Positions 41,378-49,960 of a DNA stretch of 53,247 bases are shown in pieces (within the stretch, counting starts at the first letter, position 1; each line of letters opens with the position of its first letter). The DNA is from Boseongicola sp. SB0665_bin_10 (GTDB taxonomy: Bacteria; Pseudomonadota; Alphaproteobacteria; Rhodobacterales; Rhodobacteraceae). Made by a program: the position numbers and the translations under genes. The stretch lies in contig VXSG01000107.1 in the NCBI GenBank assembly GCA_009838075.1, forward strand, positions 1 through 53,247. The letters are read 5' to 3'. The notes under the pieces are model-generated. The model had not been told where the DNA came from. It saw nothing but the letters and a program-made list of their open reading frames with translations, and made no database searches.

Positions 41378-42406
41378 ATGTCTGCCGTCCTTCGTCTTCT
41401 TTCGCGGCGGCTCGGCATCTCCCTGATCGTGCTCGTCGGCGTTTCGATGCTGATCTTCGGCATCGCGCGGGTGATTCCCGGCGATCCGGCGCGAATCGCG
41501 CTTGGGCCGAACGCGACCGAGGAACAAGTGGCAAACTTGCGCGAGGCATTGCACCTGAACGATCCGGTCGTGGTCCAGTACGGATACTTTGTGGCCGACC
41601 TCCTGCAGGGCGATCTCGGCGTCTCGCTCTATACCAACCGCCCGGTGACGCTGGACATTGCGCAGTTCCTGCCCGCGACGCTGGAGCTGGTGCTCTTTGC
41701 CGGGGTGCTGATGGTCGGCATCGGCCTGCCGCTCGGCATGTGGTCGGCGCGCTATCGCGGGCGTTGGCCCGACCACCTGATCCGCGTCGTCTCGCTCCTT
41801 GGCGTCTCGGCGCCGAGCTTCGTCTGGGCGGTGATCCTGATGCTCCTCTTCGCGTTCTTCCTGCCGATCTTTCCGATCGCAGGACGGATCACCGACAGCT
41901 TCGAGATCACGCGCGTTACCGGATTCCTGCTGGTCGACACGCTGCTCGCCGGGAACGGCGCGGCGTTTGCCGATGCGCTTTGGCACATCTTCCTGCCCGC
42001 CTTCGCGCTGGCGGTTTCCGGCATCGGGCAGGCGGCGCGGCTGACGCGCGCGAACATGGTTGAAACCTACGACAGGCCCTATGTCGAGATGGCCCAGGCC
42101 TACGGTTTCTCGGCCAGGCGCATCGCCGCCAAATACGCGTTCAAGCCGTCGCTGATTCCGTCGCTGACGATTATCGGGCTCGATTTCGCCGCCATGCTGG
42201 GCAATGCCTTCCTGGTCGAGGCCGTCTTCGCATGGCCGGGCCTCAGCCGCTACGGCGTTGCCGTGATCCTCAGGAAGGATCTCAACGCGATCATCGGGAC
42301 CGTGCTGATAATCTCCGCCACGTTCCTGATCGTGAACCTGATCGTCGACCTGCTGATCGCGTTCCTAAATCCGCGAATCCGCCATTCCGAGCGGGGCGCT
42401 TCATGA
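41378..42406 (+). CDS. ABC transporter permease, DppB/OppB type
   Basis: The protein has 342 aa and six transmembrane segments. It opens with the family N-terminus 'RRLGISLIVLVGVSMLIFGIARVIPGDPARI'. The EAA-like loop that contacts the ATPases is 'RPYVEMAQAYGFSARRIAAKYAFKPSLIPSLTIIGLDFA', and 'EAVFAWPGLSRYGVAVI' follows. It forms the first half of the membrane channel. It ends by overlapping the second permease gene (ATGA at 42403-42406). Confidence 0.94.
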   Translation: MSAVLRLLSRRLGISLIVLVGVSMLIFGIARVIPGDPARIALGPNATEEQVANLREALHLNDPVVVQYGYFVADLLQGDLGVSLYTNRPVTLDIAQFLPATLELVLFAGVLMVGIGLPLGMWSARYRGRWPDHLIRVVSLLGVSAPSFVWAVILMLLFAFFLPIFPIAGRITDSFEITRVTGFLLVDTLLAGNGAAFADALWHIFLPAFALAVSGIGQAARLTRANMVETYDRPYVEMAQAYGFSARRIAAKYAFKPSLIPSLTIIGLDFAAMLGNAFLVEAVFAWPGLSRYGVAVILRKDLNAIIGTVLIISATFLIVNLIVDLLIAFLNPRIRHSERGAS

Positions 42407-43236
42407 AACGCACCATCATCATCCTGCTCCGCAATCCGCTGTCGCTGCTCGGCGCCGTCCTTGTGGCGGCGGTCGTGCTTTCGGCCGTTCTGGCGGACTA
42501 CATAGCGCCCTTTCCCGGGCACCGGGGCGCGGTGGTCGATTTCGTCCACTTCAACCAGGGTCCCACGGCCCGAAACGTCATGGGCACCGATCTCGTGGGC
42601 CGCGACCTTTTCAGCCGGATCCTCTACGCCTTCCGAATCTCGCTGATCCTGGGCGTGGTGGTGCTGGCCATCGCGCCGCCGATCGGCACGCTTGTGGGGC
42701 TCTTTGCCGGCTACCTCGGCGGCCGCGCCGAGTTCGTGCTCATGCGCCTTACGGATGTCTTCCTGTCGATTCCGCCGCTGGTGCTGGCGATCGCCATGAT
42801 GGGCGTGCTCGAGCCGACGCTCATGAACGCCATGCTGGCAGTCACGGCGATGTGGTGGCCCTGGTACGCACGGCTGGTCTACAACATCGCACGCTCCGAG
42901 CGCGAAGAGGGCTACGTGCTTGCCGCAGAGGTCATCGGCGCCTCGACGCTGCACATCACGCTCCGGGAAATCCTGCCGAACTGCCTGCCCGCCATCATCA
43001 CCAAGATGACGCTCGACATGGGATTCGTCATAATAATCGCCTCCTCGCTGTCGTTCCTCGGCCTGGGCGTGCAGCCGCCAACGCCGGATCTCGGCAGCAT
43101 GGTGGCCGAGGGCGCGCGTTACCTGCCGGACAGCTGGTGGCTGACGGTGTTCCCGGGCCTCGCGATCCTGATTGCCGTCTTCGGTTTCAACCTGATCGGC
43201 GATGCGCTGCGCGAAATCCTGGGGGCGGATCAGTGA
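42403..43236 (+). CDS. ABC transporter permease, DppC/OppC type
   Basis: The protein has 277 aa from ATG 42403; the frame upstream is a shadow of the first permease. It begins with the DppC-type N-terminal helix ('NPLSLLGAVLVAAVVLSAVLADYIAPF'), then 'MGTDLVGRDLFSRILYAFRISLILGVV', the hallmark of this subunit. The EAA loop is 'EEGYVLAAEVIGASTLHITLREILPNCLPAIITKMTLDMG'. It pairs with the preceding permease. Its stop shares GTGA with the first ATPase gene. Confidence 0.94.
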   Translation: MKRTIIILLRNPLSLLGAVLVAAVVLSAVLADYIAPFPGHRGAVVDFVHFNQGPTARNVMGTDLVGRDLFSRILYAFRISLILGVVVLAIAPPIGTLVGLFAGYLGGRAEFVLMRLTDVFLSIPPLVLAIAMMGVLEPTLMNAMLAVTAMWWPWYARLVYNIARSEREEGYVLAAEVIGASTLHITLREILPNCLPAIITKMTLDMGFVIIIASSLSFLGLGVQPPTPDLGSMVAEGARYLPDSWWLTVFPGLAILIAVFGFNLIGDALREILGADQ

Positions 43237-44105
43237 GCGACGTTCTGGAAGTTCGCGACCTTTGCCTGCGCTTTCGCGGCTATTCCGGAATGTCCGAGGT
43301 TCTGCACGGCATCTCGCTCAACGTCCGCGCCGGCGAGCGGGTGGCGCTGGTCGGCGAGAGCGGGTCGGGCAAGTCCGTGACCGCACGGATCGTGCTCGGA
43401 CTCTTGCAGGAGTTGCCTTCTGCACAGGTCGAGGGCGGACTCTTCTTCGAAGGCGAGGACCTGAACCGGCTGAGCCGCCGCCAGTGGCAGGCGCTTCGCG
43501 GCACGTCGATCTCGATGATCTTCCAGGATCCGACCTCGTCGCTGAACCCGGTCTTCACCATTGGAACCCAGTTCGCCGAAGTGCTGCGCCGACGCGACCC
43601 GAAACTCTCGCGCGAGGCTGCGGATGAACGGGCGGGCACGCTTCTGCAGTCGGTCTCGATCCACGACCACGCCCGGGTGCTCGGTGCCTATCCGTTCCAG
43701 CTTTCTGGCGGCATGAACCAGCGGGTTGTCATCGCGATGGCGTTGGCCAACCACCCTTCGCTGCTGATTGCCGACGAGCCCGGGACGGCGCTCGACGTGA
43801 CCGTGCAGGCGCAGACCCTGAAGCTGATGCACGAACTGGTCGAGCGGAGCGGCACGGCCGTCCTCTTCATTTCCCACAATCTGGGCGTGGTGCGGGAGTT
43901 TGCCGACCGGGTCTTCGTGATCTATCGCGGGCGCATCGTCGAGCAGGGACCCACCCCGGCGATCTTCGAGGACCCTGGTCATGCCTATACGCGTGCGCTG
44001 ATGGCAGCGGTGCCGCGCATCACCGGTGGCGGACTTCCGGAACTCAACGACAGCGAGTCGGCTTTCCTCGACCCGATGGTCGTGCATGAGGGAGGCAAGG
44101 CATGA
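43233..44105 (+). CDS. ABC transporter ATP-binding protein, DppD/OppD type
   Basis: The protein has 290 aa from GTG 43233, which overlaps the previous stop. Walker A is 'GESGSGKSV', the Q-loop is in 'ISMIFQDPTSSLNP', the signature is 'LSGGMNQRV' and Walker B is 'LLIADEPGTALDVTVQAQ' (with Gly where Thr is usual). The switch histidine is in 'LFISHNLGVV'. The C-terminal extension is of OppD type but short and lacks the cysteine-rich Fe-S motif. It drives import with the next gene's product. It overlaps that gene by 4 nt. Confidence 0.94.
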   Translation: MSDVLEVRDLCLRFRGYSGMSEVLHGISLNVRAGERVALVGESGSGKSVTARIVLGLLQELPSAQVEGGLFFEGEDLNRLSRRQWQALRGTSISMIFQDPTSSLNPVFTIGTQFAEVLRRRDPKLSREAADERAGTLLQSVSIHDHARVLGAYPFQLSGGMNQRVVIAMALANHPSLLIADEPGTALDVTVQAQTLKLMHELVERSGTAVLFISHNLGVVREFADRVFVIYRGRIVEQGPTPAIFEDPGHAYTRALMAAVPRITGGGLPELNDSESAFLDPMVVHEGGKA

Positions 44106-44908
44106 CCCCGCTCCTGTCGCTCAGGCACGTCAGCAAGACTTTCGGTTCGGGACCTCGTGCGGTGCATGCCGTACGCGAAGTCAGCTTTGACGTGGCGCAG
44201 GGAGAGTGCCTGGCCGTGGTGGGCGAGAGCGGGTCGGGCAAGACCACGCTCGCCAACATGATCCTCGGCGTCTTCGGCCAGTCCTCGGGCGAGATCTGGT
44301 TTGACGGCAAGGGCCTGCCCATCCGCCGCACCCTGGAACATCGCAGCGCGATCCAGCTGGTCCAGCAGAACCCGCTGTCGTCGCTGAATCCCAAGCGGTC
44401 CGTAGGGGCGTCAATCCGGCTCGGTCTCGATGTCTTCGGCATCGGCGCGCGTTCGGATCGTTGGCGCCTGGTCGAGGATGCGCTGGAAGAGGTCGGCCTG
44501 CCTGGGAACTTCCGTCGGCGCCCGCCGGCGGCCCTGTCGGGTGGCCAGTGCCAGCGCGTCGCCATTGCCCGTGCGCTCGCCTGCCAGTCGCGGCTGGTGA
44601 TCCTTGACGAGCCGACTTCGGCGCTCGACGTTCTGGTGCAGGCGCGCGTGCTACGCCTTCTGGAGGACCTGAGGCGCGTCAAGGGCCTCAGCTACGTTTT
44701 CATCACGCATGACCTTTCCGTCGTGCGAAACGTGGCTGACCGCGTCGCCGTGTTCCGGGCGGGCAGGCTGGTCGAGTGCGCGGAGACCCGGGCGATCTTC
44801 GAGAATCCGCAGGTGGACTATACCCGCCAGTTGATTGGTGCGGTACCGGTGGTTGCCGATGACGAACTGAAGCTGAGAGAGTCGCTGTCTGGAGGAGTGC
44901 CTGAATGA
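44102..44908 (+). CDS. ABC transporter ATP-binding protein, DppF/OppF type
   Basis: The protein has 268 aa. Walker A is 'GESGSGKTTLANMILG', the Q-loop is 'IQLVQQNPLSSLNPKRSVG', the signature is 'LSGGQCQRVAIARALAC', Walker B is 'LVILDEPTSALDVLVQAR' and the switch is 'FITHDLSVV'. It is the second ATPase of the peptide-type importer. Its stop overlaps the GAF gene start (ATGA at 44905-44908), which ties transport and metabolism into one unit. Confidence 0.94.
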   Translation: MTPLLSLRHVSKTFGSGPRAVHAVREVSFDVAQGECLAVVGESGSGKTTLANMILGVFGQSSGEIWFDGKGLPIRRTLEHRSAIQLVQQNPLSSLNPKRSVGASIRLGLDVFGIGARSDRWRLVEDALEEVGLPGNFRRRPPAALSGGQCQRVAIARALACQSRLVILDEPTSALDVLVQARVLRLLEDLRRVKGLSYVFITHDLSVVRNVADRVAVFRAGRLVECAETRAIFENPQVDYTRQLIGAVPVVADDELKLRESLSGGVPE

Positions 44909-45402
44909 TGGAGGTTGCCGATGCTCTTGCTGTCTCACGGGACCAGCCGGACACGACCTATCGGGCGTTGGAGCGGCTGGTTGACCGGACGATCGGCGTC
45001 AAGCTCTTCACGCTCATGGAGATCGATCACGATCGGGACGTTGCGTGGCGGAGCTACACGAACATGCCGGACGCCTATCCGCTGCAGGGGGAAAAGCCAC
45101 GCATGCAGAACCGATGGTCCGAAATCGTTGTCGATCGGCATGAGACCTTCGTCGCCAACAGCTTCGAAGACATCGCGGAGGTCTTCGCAGACCACGCGCT
45201 GATCCGGTCACTCGGATGCGAAAGCTGCCTGAACCTGCCCGTCGTGATACGAGGCAGGCTGCGCGGCACGTTGAACTGCCTGCACGAGGCGGGGCACTAC
45301 ATGCCCGACCGTGTTGCAGCGGCCCAATCGCTGAAACCCGCCGGGGCCTTGGCCTTCCTGATGGCGGAGAGCACCCGGAACGAAGGAGGCGCCCATGGGT
45401 AG
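44905..45402 (+). CDS. GAF-domain protein in the hydantoinase operon
   Basis: The protein has 165 aa. A single GAF domain spans nearly all of it ('TYRALERLVDRTIGVKLFTLMEIDHDRDVAWRSYTNMPDAYPLQG' to 'NLPVVIRGRLRGTLNCLHEAGHY'). It contains three cysteines in likely pocket positions ('LGCESCLNLP' and 'LNCLHE'). There is no output domain, so it is either a free small-molecule sensor or an enzyme of the free-methionine-sulfoxide-reductase-like GAF type. It overlaps the previous gene by 4 nt and HyuA by 8 nt. The tight coupling suggests a role in the same pathway; which one is unknown. Confidence 0.75.
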   Translation: MMEVADALAVSRDQPDTTYRALERLVDRTIGVKLFTLMEIDHDRDVAWRSYTNMPDAYPLQGEKPRMQNRWSEIVVDRHETFVANSFEDIAEVFADHALIRSLGCESCLNLPVVIRGRLRGTLNCLHEAGHYMPDRVAAAQSLKPAGALAFLMAESTRNEGGAHG

Positions 45403-47470
45403 GATCACCCGCCGCGTGGCCACCGATGTCGGCGGCACGTTCACCGATCTTGTCTGTTTCGAGACCGATCAGGACACCGGTGCCAGCCGGATCGTCACCG
45501 CCAAGTCCGACACCACGCCGCCGGATTTCGAGAAGGGCGTGCTGGACGTGCTGGAAAGGGGCGGAATCGATCCGTCGGGAGTCGATTTCCTTGCGCATGG
45601 CACCACCGTCGTCATCAATGCGCTGACCGAGCGCAAGGGCGTGAAGGTGGGGCTCGTCACCACCGAGGGCTTCCGGGACACCCTGGAAATCGCGCGTGGC
45701 AACCGGCCGGACTTCTTCAACCTGCACTACGAAAAGCCCGTGCCCTTCGTGCCGCGTCACCTCCGGGCGGAGTTGCCGGGCCGGATGACCTATACCGGCG
45801 CGGAGCGCACGCCGCTCGATCTCTCCGGCCTGCCCGCGATCCTCGATGCGTTTCGGGCGGAGGGGATCGAGGCCGTGGCGATCAGCTTCCTGCATTCCTA
45901 CGCCAACACGGCCCACGAAGAGGCCGCGATGACCGAGGTGCAGCGACTCTGGCCAGATGTCTCGGTCGTCGCGTCGCACCAGATCACCCGCGAATGGCGG
46001 GAATACGAGCGGACGAACACCGCTGTCCTGTCGGCCTACGTCCAGCCCGTGGCGGCGCGCTATCTCCGCAGGCTCGATGACGGGCTCGCGTCGCGCGGCT
46101 TCGGCGGTCGGCCCTATATCATGCAATCGAACTGCGGCATCGATTCGCTCGATGCCACCTCCCGCACGCCGATCACCATGGTCGAGAGCGGCCCGGCCTC
46201 GGGTTTCTGGGGCGCGGCTGAACTGGGCCGGCTGATCGGCGAGCCGAACGTGCTGGCACTCGACATCGGGGGAACCACCGCGAAGTGCTCGCTGATCGAG
46301 AACGGCGAGGTCCGGATCATGACGGACTACTGGATCGAGCGCAGCAGGAAGTCGGCCGGCTACCCGATCATGGTGCCGGTGGTCGACCTGGTCGAGATCG
46401 GCAACGGCGGTGGCTCGATCGCCTGGGTCGACGACTTCGGCAAGCTTCATGTCGGGCCGCAATCGGCCGGCGCGCTGCCCGGGCCGGCCGCCTACGGCAA
46501 GGGCGGAACCGAGGCGACGACGACCGACGCCAATCTCTGGCTGGGACGGATCAACCGCGAGTATTTTTGCGGTGGCGCCATAGAGGCGGACATGGACGCT
46601 GTCGAGAGGTCGATCAGGTCGCTTGGCGCCAAGCTGGACGTTGGACCCGACCAGGCGGCGGAAGGCATCATCCGAATTGCCAACAACAACATGGTCAACG
46701 CGCTGAAACTGGTTTCGCTGAACCGGGGCTTCGACACGCGGGACTTCACGCTCCTGGCCTTTGGCGGCGGTGGCGCGATGCACGCGGTGGCGTTGGGCCA
46801 GGAACTGCAGGTCAGGAAGGTCGTGGTGCCTGCCGCCGCCAGCGTCTTCTCGGCCTGGGGCATGATGATGTCGGACCTGCGCAGGGACCAGTTCGTGACG
46901 CATCTTGTCGAACTGGTCGATGGTGCCGGCGACAAGATCGAGAGCACCTTTGCCGAAGCGGAAGCCAAGGCGCTGGCGACCTTCGCCGAAGAGGGGGTCG
47001 GTGCCGACCGGATCAGCTTCCTGCGCTACAGCAAGTTCCGCTACCAGAACCAGGAGCACACGACCGAGGTGCTGCTCCCGGAGGGCGAGATCACCGACGC
47101 GAGGCTTGACCGCATAACCGAGGATTTCCACAAGACCTACGAGCGCGAATACACCTACCGATTGGACGCACCCGTCGAGATGGTGGGCATCCACCTCGTG
47201 GCAAAGGCCGAGGTCGGCAAGCTAGAGATGCGCCCGGAACCGCTCGGCAGTTCCGACGCCGCGGATGCGGTCAAGGGTCGGCGCGTGGTCGACTACGCAC
47301 TGGAAGGCCGGCACGAGGCCACGATCTTCGACGGAGAGGCCCTGCGTGCCGGAATGGCGTTCAAGGGTCCCGCCATTGTCGAGGACAGCGGTGCCACCGC
47401 GGTGATTCATCCCGGCAACGCGGTCGAGGTCGACTCCTATCGCAACATTCACGTCACGATCCACGGCTGA
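45395..47470 (+). CDS. hyuA: Hydantoinase/oxoprolinase subunit A (HyuA family, ATP-dependent)
   Basis: The protein has 691 aa. The N-terminal Hydant_A_N domain starts with the ATPase motif 'VATDVGGTFTDLV' (residues 9-20). The second nucleotide-binding motif 'LALDIGGTTAKCSLIENGE' is near residue 287. 'LVEIGNGGGSIAWVD' and 'GPAAYGKGGTEATTTDANLWLGR' are typical of N-methylhydantoinase A, 5-oxoprolinase N-half and acetophenone carboxylase subunits. These enzymes use ATP to activate an amide, imide or ketone oxygen, and work with a HyuB partner. The substrate cannot be read off. HyuB follows 10 nt downstream. Confidence 0.92.
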   Translation: MGRITRRVATDVGGTFTDLVCFETDQDTGASRIVTAKSDTTPPDFEKGVLDVLERGGIDPSGVDFLAHGTTVVINALTERKGVKVGLVTTEGFRDTLEIARGNRPDFFNLHYEKPVPFVPRHLRAELPGRMTYTGAERTPLDLSGLPAILDAFRAEGIEAVAISFLHSYANTAHEEAAMTEVQRLWPDVSVVASHQITREWREYERTNTAVLSAYVQPVAARYLRRLDDGLASRGFGGRPYIMQSNCGIDSLDATSRTPITMVESGPASGFWGAAELGRLIGEPNVLALDIGGTTAKCSLIENGEVRIMTDYWIERSRKSAGYPIMVPVVDLVEIGNGGGSIAWVDDFGKLHVGPQSAGALPGPAAYGKGGTEATTTDANLWLGRINREYFCGGAIEADMDAVERSIRSLGAKLDVGPDQAAEGIIRIANNNMVNALKLVSLNRGFDTRDFTLLAFGGGGAMHAVALGQELQVRKVVVPAAASVFSAWGMMMSDLRRDQFVTHLVELVDGAGDKIESTFAEAEAKALATFAEEGVGADRISFLRYSKFRYQNQEHTTEVLLPEGEITDARLDRITEDFHKTYEREYTYRLDAPVEMVGIHLVAKAEVGKLEMRPEPLGSSDAADAVKGRRVVDYALEGRHEATIFDGEALRAGMAFKGPAIVEDSGATAVIHPGNAVEVDSYRNIHVTIHG

Positions 47471-47480
47471 GGGCAAGGCG

Positions 47481-49142
47481 ATGAAGAAAGAGAACGATCC
47501 GATCACGCTCGAGATCATCCAGAACTCGCTGCAGGCCGCAGCGGACGAGATGTTCGCGGCAATGCGCAAGACGGCGATGTCCAGCATCATCTACGAGGTG
47601 CTCGACATGGGTACCGGCATCACCGACGCCGAGGGACGCATCGCATCGTCGGGCGCAGGCATACCGGCATTCGTCGGCGTCCTTGACAAGTCCGTCCAGA
47701 CGCTGCTCCGGAAGTTCGACAAGCCCGGAGACATCCAGCCAGGCGACGTGTTCATCACCAACGACCCCTATCACGGCGGCGTCACCCACCTGAACGACCT
47801 CGTGCTGGCCATGCCCGTCTTCGCCGGACACGACCTGATCGCCTGGACGGCGAACATCGCGCACAACTCCGATGTCGGTGGAATGGCTCCAGGTTCGCTG
47901 AGCGGCGAGGCGACCGAGATCTTCCAGGAGGGGCTGCGCCTGCCCGGCGTCAAGCTGGTAACGGGCGGCGAGACCGACGAGGCGGTCATGGACATCATCA
48001 CCGTCAACTCGCGCATGCCCGACTTTCTCCTGGGCGACGTCTGGGCTGCCATCGCCTCGGTCCGCATCGGTGCGCGAAGGCTGGAGGACCTGGCCGCGAA
48101 ATACGGCGTTGCGACGTTCAACGCCGCGATGAAGAGTTTCGCGGCCTTCGGGGAGGCCACCGCCAGGGCCGAACTCGGCAAGCTGCCCAAGGGCACGTTC
48201 GAGCTCAGCGAGGAGCAGGACGACGGGAGGGTCTTCAACGTCAAGGTGACGATCTCGGATGACGCGTTCATCGTCGATTTGCGCGACAATCCCGACCAGG
48301 ACCCGGGCCCGACCAATACCAGCCGCGACGGGACCGTGGTCTGCGCCCAGATGGTTTTCAAGTCGCTCACGGATCCGGACACGCCCGCCAACGACGGATC
48401 GTTTCGACCGCTCAAGGTCCTGACCCGTGAAGGCTCGGTGTTCCATGCGAGGGAGCCCTCCGCCATCGGGTTCTATTTCGAGACCGAGGTCAGGGTCTAC
48501 GACCTGATCTGGCGCTGCCTGGCGCCGCACGTGCCCGAACGCTTGCCGGCAGGGCACTTCTCCTCCATCTGCGGCACCTTTGTCGGCGGCATTCACCCGG
48601 ATACGGGGCGGCAATACACGATCATCGAGCCGCAGCTCGGCGGCTGGGGCGCCTGGGAGGGGCGCGACGGCAATCCGTGCATCTTCTCGGGCTTTCACGG
48701 CGAGACCTACAACACGCCGGCCGAGATTTCCGAGAGCCGCAACGGGCTTTTCGTCGACCGGATGGAACTGAACACCGAGCCGGGCGGCGAAGGGAAGTTC
48801 ACCGGGGGCAGGGGGCTGCGGCTCGAGTACCGGATCCGCACCAACGACGGCTTTCTGACGGCCGGCTACACGCGGTCGCGCGTCAAGCCCTGGGCGCTCG
48901 AGGGCGGGCTGGAAGGGTCGGGAAACTATGTCGAGGTGCTCAAGACCGACGGAAGCCGGGAAGTGTATTCCTTCGTGTCGGGACTGCCGGTCAACACCGA
49001 TGACGTGATCCGCATCGTGACCGCCAGCGGCGGTGGCTACGGCGACCCGAAGGAGCGGGATGCCGCGCGCGTGCGCGAGGATGTCAGGAACGGCCTGCTG
49101 TCGGCCGAAAGGGCGGCCGCGATCTACGGCGTCACGATCTGA
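47481..49142 (+). CDS. hyuB: Hydantoinase/oxoprolinase subunit B, first copy (HyuB family)
   Basis: The protein has 553 aa. The family start is 'DPITLEIIQNSLQAAADEMFAAMRKTAMSSIIYEVLDMGTGI'. The conserved 'VFITNDPYHGGVTHLNDLVLAMPVF' and 'NTSRDGTVVCAQMVFKSL' and the late 'GGRGLRLEYRIRTNDGFLTAGYTRSRVKPWALEGG' are present, along with the C-terminal 'IVTASGGGYGDP'. HyuB supplies the hydrolytic (or carboxylating) site for the product activated by HyuA. It has a paralogue in the same operon (51052-52602). 11 nt separate it from the racemase, with GGAGGG as ribosome site. Confidence 0.93.
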   Translation: MKKENDPITLEIIQNSLQAAADEMFAAMRKTAMSSIIYEVLDMGTGITDAEGRIASSGAGIPAFVGVLDKSVQTLLRKFDKPGDIQPGDVFITNDPYHGGVTHLNDLVLAMPVFAGHDLIAWTANIAHNSDVGGMAPGSLSGEATEIFQEGLRLPGVKLVTGGETDEAVMDIITVNSRMPDFLLGDVWAAIASVRIGARRLEDLAAKYGVATFNAAMKSFAAFGEATARAELGKLPKGTFELSEEQDDGRVFNVKVTISDDAFIVDLRDNPDQDPGPTNTSRDGTVVCAQMVFKSLTDPDTPANDGSFRPLKVLTREGSVFHAREPSAIGFYFETEVRVYDLIWRCLAPHVPERLPAGHFSSICGTFVGGIHPDTGRQYTIIEPQLGGWGAWEGRDGNPCIFSGFHGETYNTPAEISESRNGLFVDRMELNTEPGGEGKFTGGRGLRLEYRIRTNDGFLTAGYTRSRVKPWALEGGLEGSGNYVEVLKTDGSREVYSFVSGLPVNTDDVIRIVTASGGGYGDPKERDAARVREDVRNGLLSAERAAAIYGVTI

Positions 49143-49153
49143 AGGAGGGAAGG

Positions 49154-49957
49154 ATGGTCAGGATCATGTATCTCAGCCCCGTCGCGCATCGAGCGGGGCA
49201 TGACGAACTCTTTGCCGAGATGGCACGGGACTACAAGCTGGAAGGAACCGAGGTGCACGTCACCTCGCTTCCCGACGACGTGGGCAGCTTCAGTCACATC
49301 GAGTTCCGGAGCTACGAGGGCATGGTCACCGGCGGCATCATCCGGGCCACGCGGCAGGCCGCGCGGGAGGGTTTCGATGCCTTGGCCATCGGTTGCTTCT
49401 ATGACACCGGGCTGGCCGAGGCGCGCGAGATTTCGGGCGAGATGATGGTGACCGCGCCCTGCGCCGCGTCCTGCGAGATCGCCGCGAGCCTCTGCAACCG
49501 GTTCGGCGTGATTGTCGGGCGACGGAAATGGGTGGACCAGATGCAGGCGACGGTCCATGCGCTCGGCCATCGTGACCGGCTGGCCGGTTTCTACCATGTC
49601 GAGCTGGGCGTGACGGAGTTCCAGGAGGACCATGCCCGCACCGGGCGCTTGCTGATCGAAGCCGGGCGCAGGGCGGTTGAAGAGGACTATGCCGAAGCGC
49701 TGATCCTTGGCTGCACGATGGAGGTCGGGTTCCATGCAGAACTGGAGCGGAAGCTTGGCGTGCCCGTCATCGACCCGTCCATCGCGGCGCTGAAGCGGGC
49801 CGAATACGGCGCGCTCGTGAAACGCGATTGCGGCTGGCGCCCATCGCGCCGCTGGTCCTGCGAGGCGCCGCCTGAAGCCGAGATTGCCGACATCGGCAGT
49901 TTCGACCGGGGCGAGGCGTTCGGTGGACGCATAGTGGTGCCGGCAGGACAGGGGTGA
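49154..49957 (+). CDS. Asp/Glu/hydantoin racemase-family protein
   Basis: The protein has 267 aa. Both cysteines of the two-base mechanism are present: Cys81 in 'ALAIGCFYDTGLAEAREI' and Cys187 in 'ALILGCTMEVGF'. The opening 'VRIMYLSPVAHRAGHDELF' and 'IDPSIAALKRAEY' fit the family. It would racemise an amino acid, hydantoin or related compound, so the pathway probably handles both enantiomers or inverts one before ring opening. EutA-type proteins of ectoine use are relatives, so a different role is possible. It lies between HyuB and the peptidase gene. Confidence 0.85.
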   Translation: MVRIMYLSPVAHRAGHDELFAEMARDYKLEGTEVHVTSLPDDVGSFSHIEFRSYEGMVTGGIIRATRQAAREGFDALAIGCFYDTGLAEAREISGEMMVTAPCAASCEIAASLCNRFGVIVGRRKWVDQMQATVHALGHRDRLAGFYHVELGVTEFQEDHARTGRLLIEAGRRAVEEDYAEALILGCTMEVGFHAELERKLGVPVIDPSIAALKRAEYGALVKRDCGWRPSRRWSCEAPPEAEIADIGSFDRGEAFGGRIVVPAGQG

Positions 49958-49960
49958 GGC

